Part shown: piece by piece, positions 1 through 7,987 of the stretch
Position numbering within the stretch: position 1 is the stretch's first letter
How the letters are laid out: each line of letters begins with the position of its first letter
Assembly (NCBI RefSeq): GCF_004359985.1
Contig: NZ_SMRO01000001.1
Coordinates: 2,270,193-2,334,192, forward strand
Source: Paraburkholderia flava
GTDB taxonomy: Bacteria; Pseudomonadota; Gammaproteobacteria; Burkholderiales; Burkholderiaceae
Reading direction: 5' to 3'
Length of the DNA: 64,000 nucleotides
Notes under the pieces: model-generated
The model's database searches: none
Seen by the model: only the letters and a program-made list of their open reading frames with translations
What the model was told of the DNA's origin: nothing
Program-made: the position numbers and the translations under genes

Positions 1-1223
1 GCGGTGCGTGCCGAGCCGCCTTTGAGCACGTAATGCTGGTCGTCGAAGAAGTTCGCTGAGTAACCCAGATAGAACGGAAACGCTTCGAAGTCAGGTAGCG
101 CTGCGAACAACGTCGACGTCCATTCCCAGCCGTTGCCGAACTGGCCTTCGACGCCGAATGCACTGACGTTGTCCGGATGCGCGTCGACCGGCTGCGGATC
201 CCAGTGACGAAAATCGAAATTGCCCGATGCGCCATGCGGCGCACCGTGAGCGGCGCGTTGCCATTGCGCTTCGGTCGGCAGCGTCTTGCCCTTCGAGCGC
301 GCGTAGGCGCTCGCTTCCGCGTGGCTGACATAGACGGGCCAGTCGAGCGGTAGTGCGATGTCGTCGAACATCGTGCGCAACCGCCATGCGTCGCTATCGG
401 ACTCGCGCGATTCACGCGACCAGCCCACCGGATGTTCGATGTGCTCCGCTTCTTTCCACGCCCAGTCCTTGTCGTTCCACCACGCACGTTCGTTGTAGCC
501 GCCGGCCTCGATGAACGCGCGGTAGTCGCCGTTCGTCACCATGTGCCGGTCGATCTCGAACGCGGGCACGTCGACGCGCAGCTCGCCGAATTCGTTGTCC
601 CAGCCGAACTGTCCGCTTTCCTTCGTCAGGCCGAGTACGGTCGGGCCTGCGGGAATCGCGATCATCGTGGGCGCGGGAAGATGGCGCACGGCGTCGCTCG
701 CCTGTGCGGGCGTGGCCGTGACGGGGTTCGCGATCTTCTGTGCGAGCGGCAGTTGATGCAGCATGTACGCGAGCGTTTCCGCGTGCATCAGCCGATGTTC
801 GATCGCGACGTTTAGCAGTTGCGCGGGCGAACTCGTCGCCATGCCGTCCTGCGCGAAGTCAAGTGTGCCGAGTGCGTGGTCGATCTGTTCGCGCGCGCGT
901 TGTCCATAGGCACGCACGACGTCGAGCGTCGGCCAGTCGGCGGGTTCGTCGGTCGGAAAGCCTCCGTCGACGGGATCGATGCCGAACGCGAACAGCGTGT
1001 CGAGCTCGGGCTCGAACGCAGGCAGCGCGCACAGCCGTTCGTCGAACAGATTGCGGTCGAACGCTTCGAGGTGGCCAATGTAAAAGACGATGCGGTGACG
1101 CTCGCGGATCGGCCGCTCGTAGAGAAATTCGGGTTTGACGATCGCGAAGAGCGCATCCGTGACGTCGCGCGCGGCAATGAGGCGCTGAACGAGCGGATGC
1201 TGGAAGGCGAGGTCGCGTTTCAT
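1..1223 (-). CDS. EgtB/SenA-type sulfoxide/selenoxide synthase, C-terminus cut by window edge
   Basis: Reading leftwards from ATG at 1223 gives 407 codons with no stop before base 1, so the gene is partial. An AAGGAGA ribosome site lies about 9 bases before the start. The N-terminal half is a DinB_2-type helical domain with the iron-binding histidines of EgtB (H51 in YIGHLEAF, then H143 and H147 in EHRLMHAE). The C-terminal half is a formylglycine-generating-enzyme (FGE-sulfatase) fold with NGWEWTST and GGSAR near the edge. This family makes the carbon-sulfur bond of ergothioneine from hedercynine-type substrates (hercynine) and O2; the related SenA makes the selenium bond of selenoneine. No methyltransferase (EgtD) or SenB/SenC partner is visible because downstream DNA lies outside the window, so EgtB and SenA cannot be separated here. 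Family call firm, substrate open. Confidence 0.85.
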   Translation of the reverse strand, partial: MKRDLAFQHPLVQRLIAARDVTDALFAIVKPEFLYERPIRERHRIVFYIGHLEAFDRNLFDERLCALPAFEPELDTLFAFGIDPVDGGFPTDEPADWPTLDVVRAYGQRAREQIDHALGTLDFAQDGMATSSPAQLLNVAIEHRLMHAETLAYMLHQLPLAQKIANPVTATPAQASDAVRHLPAPTMIAIPAGPTVLGLTKESGQFGWDNEFGELRVDVPAFEIDRHMVTNGDYRAFIEAGGYNERAWWNDKDWAWKEAEHIEHPVGWSRESRESDSDAWRLRTMFDDIALPLDWPVYVSHAEASAYARSKGKTLPTEAQWQRAAHGAPHGASGNFDFRHWDPQPVDAHPDNVSAFGVEGQFGNGWEWTSTLFAALPDFEAFPFYLGYSANFFDDQHYVLKGGSART

Positions 1224-1546
1224 GTCGCCGGGTCTCCTTGCTGGGGGACGGTCTTGAACTTTACCGTGTTTGCACGAGACGTGCCACGGCATGTGCAGGC
1301 TGCTGCTGACGGCAACTGACGTTATGCAGCGGGCCGCCGCACGCGATATCGCACGACGAGATCGACGAGACGCGTGGTCTGCCGCGTGTGTCGATCCGTC
1401 CACGCTTTTGAAAACCTGACACGGTGCGGTGAGTGGTTCCGCTTGTCGTCCCCAGATTGATTTCCGCCGACGAATAGCCACGTGTTGTGCGTCGCTCGAC
1501 GAGATGGCAGTAGCTGTCATGTTCGCGTCGAGCAACGCATCGCGCG
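1224..1546. other. Intergenic stretch, no gene recognised
   Basis: These 323 bases separate the start of the EgtB/SenA-type gene from the end of the stress-protein gene. No reading frame here has a ribosome site or recognisable protein. It presumably holds the promoter of the leftward EgtB/SenA gene, but I see no convincing promoter hexamers or hairpin. Confidence 0.5.
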
Positions 1547-2017
1547 TCAGTCCGCCTTTGCTTCGTCTCCGTCGCCCGCCGATGGAATCAGCAGGACCGG
1601 CAACGTCGACTGACGGACGCAACGCTCGGCCACACTGCCGAGAATCAGCCGCTGAAATCCGCGTCGTCCGTGCGTACCCATCACGACCAGATCGGCGTGG
1701 AATGCGTCGGCGGCTTTCAGCACGAGTGCGGGCACGTCGTCGAGCGACGATGCCTCTGAGGTGACGAGTTCGCCGGCGACCCCGCGCTCGCGCATCGCAG
1801 CCCCAAGTTCGGCGGCGAGCTCGTTGCCCTGTTCGACCAGTTGCGTGCGCAGCACGGACGGGTCGTAACCCGGCGACTCGAAATACAGCGGCGTGTTCTC
1901 GATCACGTAGAACGGCTGCAGCACGGCGCCCGGTGCCGCAGCGAGTCCGAGTGCCGCGTCGAACGCGCGACGCGACGTGTGGCTGCCGTCGACGGCTACG
2001 AGGATGCGTGTGTACAT
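1547..2017 (-). CDS. Universal stress protein, UspA family
   Basis: A 156-residue single-domain Usp protein beginning MYTRILVAVDGS, which is the classical beta-1 strand and nucleotide-contacting aspartate of the family. The ATP-binding signature G-x2-G-x9-G-S is intact near residues 114-128 (GTHGRRG...LGS), so it belongs to the ATP-binding Usp class rather than the non-binding UspA class. A GGAGAG ribosome site lies upstream of ATG at 2017. Cytosolic stress or energy-status protein; no specific partner is suggested by neighbours. The divergent gntR gene lies across a 267-bp intergenic region. Confidence 0.9.
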   Translation of the reverse strand: MYTRILVAVDGSHTSRRAFDAALGLAAAPGAVLQPFYVIENTPLYFESPGYDPSVLRTQLVEQGNELAAELGAAMRERGVAGELVTSEASSLDDVPALVLKAADAFHADLVVMGTHGRRGFQRLILGSVAERCVRQSTLPVLLIPSAGDGDEAKAD

Positions 2018-2190
2018 GAAGCTCTCCGCATTGAAGGGGGAGGGGCGGCCAGGCCAGGAGGTCGGTCGCCTTGCACCGAGCTTAGATGATGGCTCGCATC
2101 CGTGCAGCGTGGTGAGATGTCAAGCGGCCGCCTGGCAAATTCGCGAGTCATCCGTGCTGGCGCCCAAGCACCTGACTCGTCTGGCTTTTT

Positions 2191-2204
2191 GCGATAAGTA
2201 TCGC
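2191..2204. promoter_or_regulatory. 14-bp perfect dyad upstream of gntR
   Basis: GCGATA-AG-TATCGC is a perfect inverted repeat about 80 bases before the gntR start. A possible -10 hexamer TACAAT lies at 2249-2254 without a good -35. It could be an operator for the GntR protein or another regulator. It does not match the FadR-type consensus TNGTNNNACNA. Confidence 0.35.
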
Positions 2205-2284
2205 GATTTGCGACAGGTTATTCGCCCGAAAATCGCGCGGGTTTGCCTTACAATCCGGATCTATTCAGACAAGCCGATCCGTCG

Positions 2285-2977
2285 ATGATGAACGAGCGTA
2301 AAACGTTGGGGCTGCCCGACAAGATCTACGGCGACATTCTCAACCGCATTCTCGAGGGCGAGTACCCGGAAGGCGCCCGCCTGCCGACCGAGCATGCGCT
2401 GGCCGAACGCTTCGCGACCTCGCGGCCGACGGTGCGCGAAGCGCTCGCGCGGCTGCGCGCCGACGGCATCATCGTCACGCGGCACGGCTCGGGTACGACC
2501 GTCGCGCGTCGTCCGGACCCGGACGTGCGCCGCTTCGCGCCGCTCGAAACGCTGTCCGACATTCGACGCTGCTACGAATTTCGCATCGTCACCGAAGCGG
2601 GCGGCGCCGCGCTCGCCGCGCAGCACGCGGACGCGGACGACATCGCCGCGATCCAGCGCGCGTGGGACCAGCTCGAACGGGTCATCGAGACGCAGGGCAT
2701 CGGCGCGCAGGACGATTTCGCGTTCCATGTCGCGGTCGCGCGCGCGTCGAAGAATCCGTTCTTCATCACGGTGATGACGTTCATCGACGAGCAGATCGTG
2801 TTCAGCATGAACCTGTCGCGCAATCTGTCGCTGGTGAAGACGATCGAGCGGCAGCGTCTCGTGCAGGCCGAGCATCTCGCGGTGCTGGAGGCGATTCGCA
2901 ACCACGATGCCGCCGCGGCCGCGCAAGCGATGCGCGCGCATCTCGAGAACGCGCGCGACCGGATGTTCGGCTCGTAA
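2285..2977 (+). CDS. GntR-family regulator, FadR/FCD subfamily
   Basis: About 230 residues. An N-terminal winged helix (roughly residues 10-75, containing LPTEHALAERFATSRPTVRE and the wing RHGSGT) is followed by an all-helical FCD effector domain with the metal-site histidines typical of that domain (for example FAFHVAVA and AEHLAVLEAI). Such proteins usually repress catabolic genes and respond to organic or sugar acids. ATG codons occur at 2285 and 2288, neither with a strong ribosome site; a longer start at 2243 is less likely because the extra residues are outside the fold. The MFS gene follows closely and is probably cotranscribed. A FadR-type operator sits 5.6 kb away at 7925-7935 in front of the sugar-acid operon, which this protein may control. 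Confidence 0.88.
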   Translation: MMNERKTLGLPDKIYGDILNRILEGEYPEGARLPTEHALAERFATSRPTVREALARLRADGIIVTRHGSGTTVARRPDPDVRRFAPLETLSDIRRCYEFRIVTEAGGAALAAQHADADDIAAIQRAWDQLERVIETQGIGAQDDFAFHVAVARASKNPFFITVMTFIDEQIVFSMNLSRNLSLVKTIERQRLVQAEHLAVLEAIRNHDAAAAAQAMRAHLENARDRMFGS

Positions 2978-3073
2978 TCGCAGTCATCGCATGTGTCAGG
3001 GCCGGCGCTTTCGCCCGGCTTTTTCCGCCCTATCCATTTCCGTTTTGCGCCTCTCGCGCCCAGGTCGTCTTTT

Positions 3074-4627
3074 GTGAACGCTTCCCGCCCCCTGCCTTTT
3101 CGCGACGCGCTGCTGGCCATGCTCGGCATCGGCCTCGTCAACATGCTGGTCGCACTCGATCAGACGGTCGTCAGTACTGCGCTGCCGTCGATCGTGTCCG
3201 AGCTGCGCGGTTTCGAGTACTACGCGTGGATCGCGAGCGCGTATCTGCTCGCATCGGTCGTGACGGTGCCGGTGTTCGGCCGGCTCGGCGATTACTTCGG
3301 GCGCAAGCGCTTCGTGATCGCCGCCGTGATCGTGTTCACCGCAGCGTCGGCGCTGTGCGGCGTCGCGACGAGCATGCCGTTTCTCGCGATCGCGCGCGGG
3401 CTGCAGGGCGTCGGCGGCGGCATGATGGTCGGCACCGCGTTCGCGTCGATTCCCGATCTGTTTCCCGATCCGCGCGCCCGCGTGCGCTGGCAGGTCGTGA
3501 TGGCGGCGGCGTACGGGATCGGCACGGCGGCGGGGCCGTCGCTCGGCGGCTGGCTCAGCGAGCATTTCGGCTGGCGCTCGACGTTCCTCGTCAACCTGCC
3601 GGTCGGCGCGCTCGCGCTGTATTTCATCTGGGCGCATCTGCCGTCCTACCGGCGCGCCGCAACCGGCGACGTGCGGATCGACTGGACCGGTGCGGCGCTC
3701 GTCGCGCTTGTGCTCGGCGGCCTGCAGGCGTTCATCGAAGCCGTGCCGAAAGACGGCCTGACGAGCGGCAATCTCGTGCTCGCTGCGCTGGTGGTGCTGG
3801 GTGCGGTCGCGTTGCTGATCTGCGAGCGGCGCGCGACGCATCCGATCGTCCCGCTCGACCTGTTCCGCGACGCGCAGCTGGTGACGCTGTTCACGCTGTC
3901 GCTGCTGTCCGGCTTCGTGATGTTCTCGCTGATCTTCTTCGCGCCGCTGCTGTTGCAGGGCGGCTTCGGTCTGTCGCCGCAGCAGGCGGGCCTGCTCGCG
4001 ACGCCGATCGCGGCCTGCATCGCGATCGGCAGCCTGATCAACACGCGCATCGTGATCCATCTGCCGAAGCCGACGCTGATCCTGTCGATCGGTTTTTCGC
4101 TGCTCGTTGCTGCATCGCTGGGGATTGGATTCGCGACGCCGGCTACGCCGCATCTCTGGCTCGAGGTCGCGATGGGCGCGGTCGGCATCGGGCTCGGCTT
4201 CATCCTCAACAACCTGAACGTGTTCGCGCAGGAGATCGCCGGCCGCGAGCGCTTCGGCATCACGACGGCGCTACTGCAATCGACGCGGATGGTGGGCGGC
4301 ATGCTCGGCACGAGCATCGTCGCGACGATCGTGAATCGGCGCTATACGTCGGGGGTCGAGGATGCGTTGAAGGTGCTCGGCGAGCCGGTGGTGTCCACGT
4401 GGCTGCCGAAGCTCGGCGATCCGCGCATCCTGATCGACCCGGCGCTGCGCGACGCGCTGCTGGTCGAGCTGAAGAACGCGGGGCTCGAAGGCCCCGCGCT
4501 TGTCGACGCGGCGAGACACGTGCTGGTGCAATCGATACACATCGGTGTGCTGTTGACCGGTGCCGCGGCGCTGGCCGCGGCATTGACCGTGCGGCGGATT
4601 TCGCAGATCACGTTTCGGCGGAGTTGA
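3074..4627 (+). CDS. MFS transporter, DHA2 (EmrB/QacA, 14-helix) type
   Basis: About 517 residues from GTG at 3074; an alternative GTG at 2993 adds 27 proline-rich residues that do not look like part of the fold. DHA2 markers are present: LDQTVVSTALP in helix 1, the motif A loop GRLGDYFGRKR, and antiporter motif C around GIGTAAGPSLGGW. The length and 14 predicted helices fit drug/H+ antiporters of the inner membrane. It lies directly behind the GntR regulator, so it may export a toxic intermediate or carry a sugar-acid-type substrate; the sequence alone does not say. The stop is followed at 4697 by the convergent luxR gene. Confidence 0.87.
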   Translation: MNASRPLPFRDALLAMLGIGLVNMLVALDQTVVSTALPSIVSELRGFEYYAWIASAYLLASVVTVPVFGRLGDYFGRKRFVIAAVIVFTAASALCGVATSMPFLAIARGLQGVGGGMMVGTAFASIPDLFPDPRARVRWQVVMAAAYGIGTAAGPSLGGWLSEHFGWRSTFLVNLPVGALALYFIWAHLPSYRRAATGDVRIDWTGAALVALVLGGLQAFIEAVPKDGLTSGNLVLAALVVLGAVALLICERRATHPIVPLDLFRDAQLVTLFTLSLLSGFVMFSLIFFAPLLLQGGFGLSPQQAGLLATPIAACIAIGSLINTRIVIHLPKPTLILSIGFSLLVAASLGIGFATPATPHLWLEVAMGAVGIGLGFILNNLNVFAQEIAGRERFGITTALLQSTRMVGGMLGTSIVATIVNRRYTSGVEDALKVLGEPVVSTWLPKLGDPRILIDPALRDALLVELKNAGLEGPALVDAARHVLVQSIHIGVLLTGAAALAAALTVRRISQITFRRS

Positions 4628-4696
4628 GGGGCTTCTGGTTGCGGGTTTGTGGTTTGAATCGTGGGGCAGCCTGACGCAACGCGACTCACTATCAAG

Positions 4697-5428
4697 TCAC
4701 AGCATCCCTAACGACATCGCCTTGATCACAATCTGCCCGCGCGTTCGGGTGCCAAACTTGTGCAGCAGGTTGCGCACGTGATACACGACTCCATGCTCTG
4801 AAACGCTGAGTATCACGGAGATTTCCTCGGTTGACTTGCCTGCTGCCAGCCAGCGTAGTATTTCCCATTCGCGCGGTGTGAGCCGGGGGCGCAACTGCGG
4901 TTGTGAACCCTTGACGATGCGGCGCATGGCTTCCTGCGCCATCGTGACAATCAGCGGTCCCCACATGATGTTAGTCGCGATCTGTCTCTGCGCATCTCGC
5001 CCGTTTTTGTCCAGCGCCAGGCTCAATATTCCGAAGTCGCCATCTCTCGTCTGCACGGAGAAAGACACGCCTGCTTTTAGTCCGTAGCCGCTCGCTTCCT
5101 CCCAGAATTGCTTCTGTCCGGGCGAGCCGCCCATGGCGCTCGACCACACGATCGGCGCTAGCGAGTTCATCGCGTGGACGACAACGGGGTCTAGCGCAAT
5201 GTAGTTTTCCTGGTCGTATGTCGCGCGCCAGTTTGGGTGATAGTTCGACGTGACTCGTTGTTCGATATTTCGAGCGCTGTCCATTGCGAACCGGCCACCG
5301 TACAGCATGGAATCGAATCCCAGCTTTCGACCCAGGCGGACAATGGCCTGTCCGAGCATATCGGGATCTTCGAGCGTGCCAATTTCCAGAACTGTCGGTA
5401 TGAGCTCGTGGCTCTCGGTTATTTCCAT
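4697..5428 (-). CDS. LuxR-family quorum-sensing regulator (downstream of luxI)
   Basis: 243 residues from ATG at 5428, chosen because AGAGGAAG lies six bases before it; an upstream ATG at 5491 lacks such a site. The N-terminal autoinducer-binding domain keeps the conserved acyl-homoserine-lactone pocket residues: W67, Y71, D80, P81 and W95. The C-terminal GerE-type helix-turn-helix starts at LTPREWEILRWLAAGKS. Binds an AHL and then DNA. It lies 145 bp downstream of luxI on the same strand, so it may be read from the luxI promoter and be part of its feedback loop. A second LuxR lies at 6732-7466, so this locus has two receptors for one synthase. Confidence 0.9.
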   Translation of the reverse strand: MEITESHELIPTVLEIGTLEDPDMLGQAIVRLGRKLGFDSMLYGGRFAMDSARNIEQRVTSNYHPNWRATYDQENYIALDPVVVHAMNSLAPIVWSSAMGGSPGQKQFWEEASGYGLKAGVSFSVQTRDGDFGILSLALDKNGRDAQRQIATNIMWGPLIVTMAQEAMRRIVKGSQPQLRPRLTPREWEILRWLAAGKSTEEISVILSVSEHGVVYHVRNLLHKFGTRTRGQIVIKAMSLGML

Positions 5429-5573
5429 TTGAAGCTTCCTCTGAATTCCTGGCGATGTTGGGCTGGCGTCTGCATGCTCCGGGGCAATCATCCGCTGCGC
5501 CGGTATGTGACCGGGTTGACGTCGATCGGCCCCGAGTGATCCGAATTTTCCTCGCGTTGCCGCCAGCCCGCAA

Positions 5574-6167
5574 TCAGGCTGCGATCGCCATCGATCCGAA
5601 CAGTGCCGTCAACGTTTGAGGGCTGACCGCCCAGTCTAGAGCAACTGAGCGTTCTATGCCGATCTGCACAGGCGCTCCCAGGCGATCTATCTCGACACCG
5701 GCGCGGCGCAGCATTCGCTCGATCGGCATGGTCGTCACGACTACATAACTCGTCACCCCCATCCGCTGTGCAAAGGTCATGGCGGTCTGAAACACACGGA
5801 TAGTCAGATCGCTAAAGCCGAAGCCCTGTTCTTCGCCCTCCGTATCAACTGCAAGCCGGCTGAGTTCCCAGATATGCCGTCCGGTAGGTGCCGCCGCGCC
5901 GTGCAGTGTCTGAGGGAAGGTGTCGCGCAGCATGTTGGGGCCTTCCGTCGGCATCAGGCGGCAGCAACCCCGAACACGGCCGGTTTCGTCCTGAGCCACT
6001 ACGTAGTGGGGTTCAAGCGCGTCGTAGCCGTCGATCTCCATGCCGTCGATGATCGGAACATCCCAACCTAAACGTGCACTGAATACCCGGGCGCGTAGCC
6101 GGTACATCTCCTTGAGATGTTCTCTGTGGAAGTCTTGCCTCGTTCCAACCCGAATCGTAGTTTGCAT
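5574..6167 (-). CDS. Acyl-homoserine-lactone synthase, LuxI family
   Basis: 197 residues from ATG at 6167, which has AGGAGAG upstream; the longer ATG at 6239 would run through the lux box and is rejected. Conserved LuxI residues are in their usual places: R25, F29, W35, D46, D49, R70, E101 and R104 (the ELSR motif). Makes an N-acyl-homoserine lactone from S-adenosylmethionine and acyl-ACP. T145/T146 lie where a threonine often marks 3-oxo-acyl producers. With rsaL next door this resembles BraI of Paraburkholderia, reported to make long-chain 3-oxo-AHL; that assignment is by context. Expression is probably driven by the lux box at 6238-6257. Confidence 0.93.
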   Translation of the reverse strand: MQTTIRVGTRQDFHREHLKEMYRLRARVFSARLGWDVPIIDGMEIDGYDALEPHYVVAQDETGRVRGCCRLMPTEGPNMLRDTFPQTLHGAAAPTGRHIWELSRLAVDTEGEEQGFGFSDLTIRVFQTAMTFAQRMGVTSYVVVTTMPIERMLRRAGVEIDRLGAPVQIGIERSVALDWAVSPQTLTALFGSMAIAA

Positions 6168-6237
6168 GGCGCGTTCTCTCCTGAGCGTATTGGTCGTCCG
6201 ACAGGGGCGAAACGTATGCGCTCCGGATATAGATTGC

Positions 6238-6257
6238 ACCTACTCATATGGGTAGGT
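6238..6257. promoter_or_regulatory. lux/las box upstream of luxI
   Basis: ACCTAC-N8-GTAGGT is a perfect 20-bp dyad (extending to 22 bp with flanking C/G) and includes the las-box core CT-N12-AG. It ends about 70 bases before the luxI ATG, leaving room for LuxR-type activation from near position -42. Likely bound by one or both LuxR proteins of this locus. Confidence 0.8.
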
Positions 6258-6419
6258 GTCGGCAAGGGCGCCCTCCAGCAAAATTTGGGATGACCGGTCG
6301 ACGGATGGATGAATCGCCGGCAGCTAACTATCCACTTGGGTAGGTGTCTCGGCGGCCGTCCTCCAGCAAAATTGGGATAACCGGTAAACAGATTGATGAG
6401 TCGCCGGCAGCTAACTATC
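6240..6419. repeat. Tandem imperfect duplication (about 88 bp x 2) in the luxI-rsaL intergenic region
   Basis: Two copies of roughly 87-88 bp, 6240-6327 and 6328-6414, followed by the beginning of a third (CTATC at 6415). Both share TAGGTGTC, CTCCAGCAAAATT, GGGAT-ACCGGT and TCGCCGGCAGCTAACTATC, with scattered substitutions and a one-base indel. Each copy starts with a lux-type box, perfect in copy 1 and degenerate in copy 2. The duplication gives the divergent luxI and rsaL promoters separate boxes. The conserved AT core CAAAATT(T)GGG in each copy could be an RsaL site. Confidence 0.85.
6326..6345. promoter_or_regulatory. Degenerate second lux box, rsaL side
   Basis: AACTAT-N8-GTAGGT keeps the right arm and the CT-N12-AG core but only part of the left arm. 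It lies at the junction of the two tandem repeat copies, about 90 bases before rsaL. Probably a weaker LuxR site for the rsaL promoter. Confidence 0.55.
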
Positions 6420-6436
6420 ACAGCGAGAGATACACC

Positions 6437-6748
6437 ATGGAACTACTGGAAAATCATTGGCAAGCAGGCATTCAGGAACGGTCACCGGAGGTGTCGTCTG
6501 CTGTCGACCGCGTGCTGATAATCGCTTACCGGAAAAAGAAGAAAGAGAGCCAGCGACGTTTCTGGGCGCGCTTCGGCGTGACGCAGTCGCGCGGCAGCCG
6601 GTTCGAATCGGGCGCGGAAATTCCGGCACCGGTGTCGATCCTGCTTGGGCTCTACTTTACGAAGACGATCTCCGACGGAGATCTGGGGCGTGCTGAGCGG
6701 GTGCTCTACAGCCAGGAATCGAGATCCCTGATCAGCCTGGGTCAATAA
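6437..6748 (+). CDS. rsaL: RsaL-like repressor of the AHL synthase gene
   Basis: 103 residues from ATG at 6437, with AGCGAGAGA upstream. The centre, roughly residues 35-70 (KESQRRFWARFGVTQSRGSR followed by a conserved IPAPVSILL), matches my recollection of RsaL, the small helix-turn-helix protein that represses lasI in Pseudomonas aeruginosa and lies between luxR and luxI homologues there and in Paraburkholderia bra loci. It is divergent from luxI and convergent with the second luxR, overlapping its 3' end by 17 bp. Expected role: bind the luxI-rsaL intergenic region and limit AHL synthesis. Slightly longer than the roughly 80-residue Pseudomonas protein. Confidence 0.82.
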   Translation: MELLENHWQAGIQERSPEVSSAVDRVLIIAYRKKKKESQRRFWARFGVTQSRGSRFESGAEIPAPVSILLGLYFTKTISDGDLGRAERVLYSQESRSLISLGQ

Positions 6749-7466
6749 GTCCGAGTTGCGTCGCAATCACGGCGGCTGCCCGCCGTGAATTGACGCCGAA
6801 CTTTGCCCGGATGTTCTTGACGTGGAAGTTCACAACGGCTTCCGAGCAGTTGAGGATGTGTGAGATTTCCCATGTGGACTTGCCTTGAGCAGTCCAGACC
6901 AGACACTCGCGTTCGCGAGGCGTCAATTGCGGGATCAGCGGTTGCGCATGCGCCTTCAGATGCCGCTGACTCGTATCTACCACCAGGTCGCGCAGCAGCA
7001 TGAGATTGGGTAGCGCCGTATCGACCTGACGCCAGAAATCGTCGGTCGGAGTGCGGTCGCTGACGAAAGACAGCCCGCCCCATTCCTGTTTGGGTCCATG
7101 GATCGGCAGCGTTATACCGACGCGCAGGCCATGTGATCGCGCCTCCTCGAACATCGCTTGCTGCGGGGCAGGAGCGGTGGCGAATAACTCCTGCGACCAG
7201 GCGATCGGCGAGGTATGTGTCGAGCAGTGAGACACGACGGGGTCGACATTCGAGAGTTTCCTGTCGTCGTAGATCCGTCGCCACGACGGCGCATACGTAC
7301 TGCGTATGAACGCATCTTCGAACCGGGTGCCGGGGCGTAACAGGATTGCCACGAATACCTGGTTAAACCCCCACTTCTCGGCGAGGTTGCTTACCGTACC
7401 GAACCATGCTGATTCGTCCGGGGTATTGAGCACCGGTGACATCTGCTCGATAAAGTGTAGCGACAC
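6732..7466 (-). CDS. LuxR-family quorum-sensing regulator (BraR-position)
   Basis: 244 residues from GTG at 7466, chosen because TGAGAGAA lies just before it and the length fits the family; the frame also opens with TTG at 7502. The autoinducer domain keeps the W, Y, D, P, W set (PSWRRIYDD, NVDPVVSH, PIAWSQ). The DNA-binding domain begins LTPRERECLVWTAQGKS. Its position next to rsaL and luxI matches the cognate receptor in lasR-rsaL-lasI and bra-type loci. Its 3' end overlaps rsaL tail to tail, so antisense interference between the two transcripts is possible. No lux box was seen upstream of it. Confidence 0.88.
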   Translation of the reverse strand: MSLHFIEQMSPVLNTPDESAWFGTVSNLAEKWGFNQVFVAILLRPGTRFEDAFIRSTYAPSWRRIYDDRKLSNVDPVVSHCSTHTSPIAWSQELFATAPAPQQAMFEEARSHGLRVGITLPIHGPKQEWGGLSFVSDRTPTDDFWRQVDTALPNLMLLRDLVVDTSQRHLKAHAQPLIPQLTPRERECLVWTAQGKSTWEISHILNCSEAVVNFHVKNIRAKFGVNSRRAAAVIATQLGLIDPG

Positions 7467-7582
7467 GTCAGTTCTCTCAGGTTGCGTGGCCCGACTGCCC
7501 AAGACGGCGGTGCGGGGTACGCTCCGGTATCTTGCATGGGTGGGAATTTATCATCATTTCAGAAACAGTAGAAATTGGAATT

Positions 7583-7602
7583 GAATAACCTTTACGTTAT
7601 TC
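7583..7602. promoter_or_regulatory. 20-bp dyad upstream of luxR
   Basis: GAATAAC-N6-GTTATTC is a perfect inverted repeat 117 bases before the luxR GTG. It lacks the lux-box consensus and a T-tract, so an operator for an unrelated regulator is more likely than a terminator. Confidence 0.4.
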
Positions 7603-7924
7603 GGGACGTCCACCCGTGGAATGATCGATCCGAATGTCAAAAAAAACGCATTGCCGGGGCGGTTCGTCGATCGACGCGCAAACCTTTGCTGGGACTGTTG
7701 TCCGGCAACTGTTCGGTGTGCTCAAAATAAAGCGCTTATTGTTTCGCTCGACCGAATAGAAAGATAAGTCGGCAATTGTCCGTAACTCGCCAAATTGCAA
7801 AATCGGCCGTCAAAAGATCACAGAAAAGCACACTCAAAAGTCGTTAATACCGATTGGCGCAGTGCACGATAGACAGAATTGCCGATATCAGTTGTCAAGG
7901 TCGATTGGACAAATTTTGCAGCTG

Positions 7925-7958
7925 TTGTTTGACAACATTCGGACGCCGATGCTAGCGT
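7925..7958 (+). promoter_or_regulatory. FadR-type GntR operator overlapping a sigma-70 promoter
   Basis: TTGTTTGACAA at 7925-7935 fits the FadR-subfamily consensus TNGTNNNACNA exactly. It overlaps a perfect -35 hexamer TTGACA (7929-7934), followed 18 bases later by TAGCGT as a fair -10 (7953-7958). Transcription would start near 7965, ahead of the ATG at 7988. Occupation by a GntR repressor would block the -35. The GntR protein at 2285-2977 is the only FCD-type regulator in the window. Confidence 0.62.
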
Positions 7959-7987
7959 GAGGCCGACTCCCGCACGGCCTCCGACAG

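Larger units (their letters stand above)
7467..7987. other. 521-bp AT-richer intergenic region between luxR and the sugar-acid operon
   Basis: Visibly lower in GC than its neighbours, with no convincing gene. It contains a dyad at 7583-7602, a TTGTC...GACAA pair at 7892-7912 and an operator/promoter at 7925-7958 (listed separately). The left part should hold the luxR promoter. The base composition continues that of the quorum-sensing genes. Confidence 0.6.

Noticed and set aside
6168..6239. Longer luxI start at ATG 6239
   Set aside because: Would place the lux box at the start codon and adds residues outside the LuxI fold; AGGAGAG supports ATG 6167.
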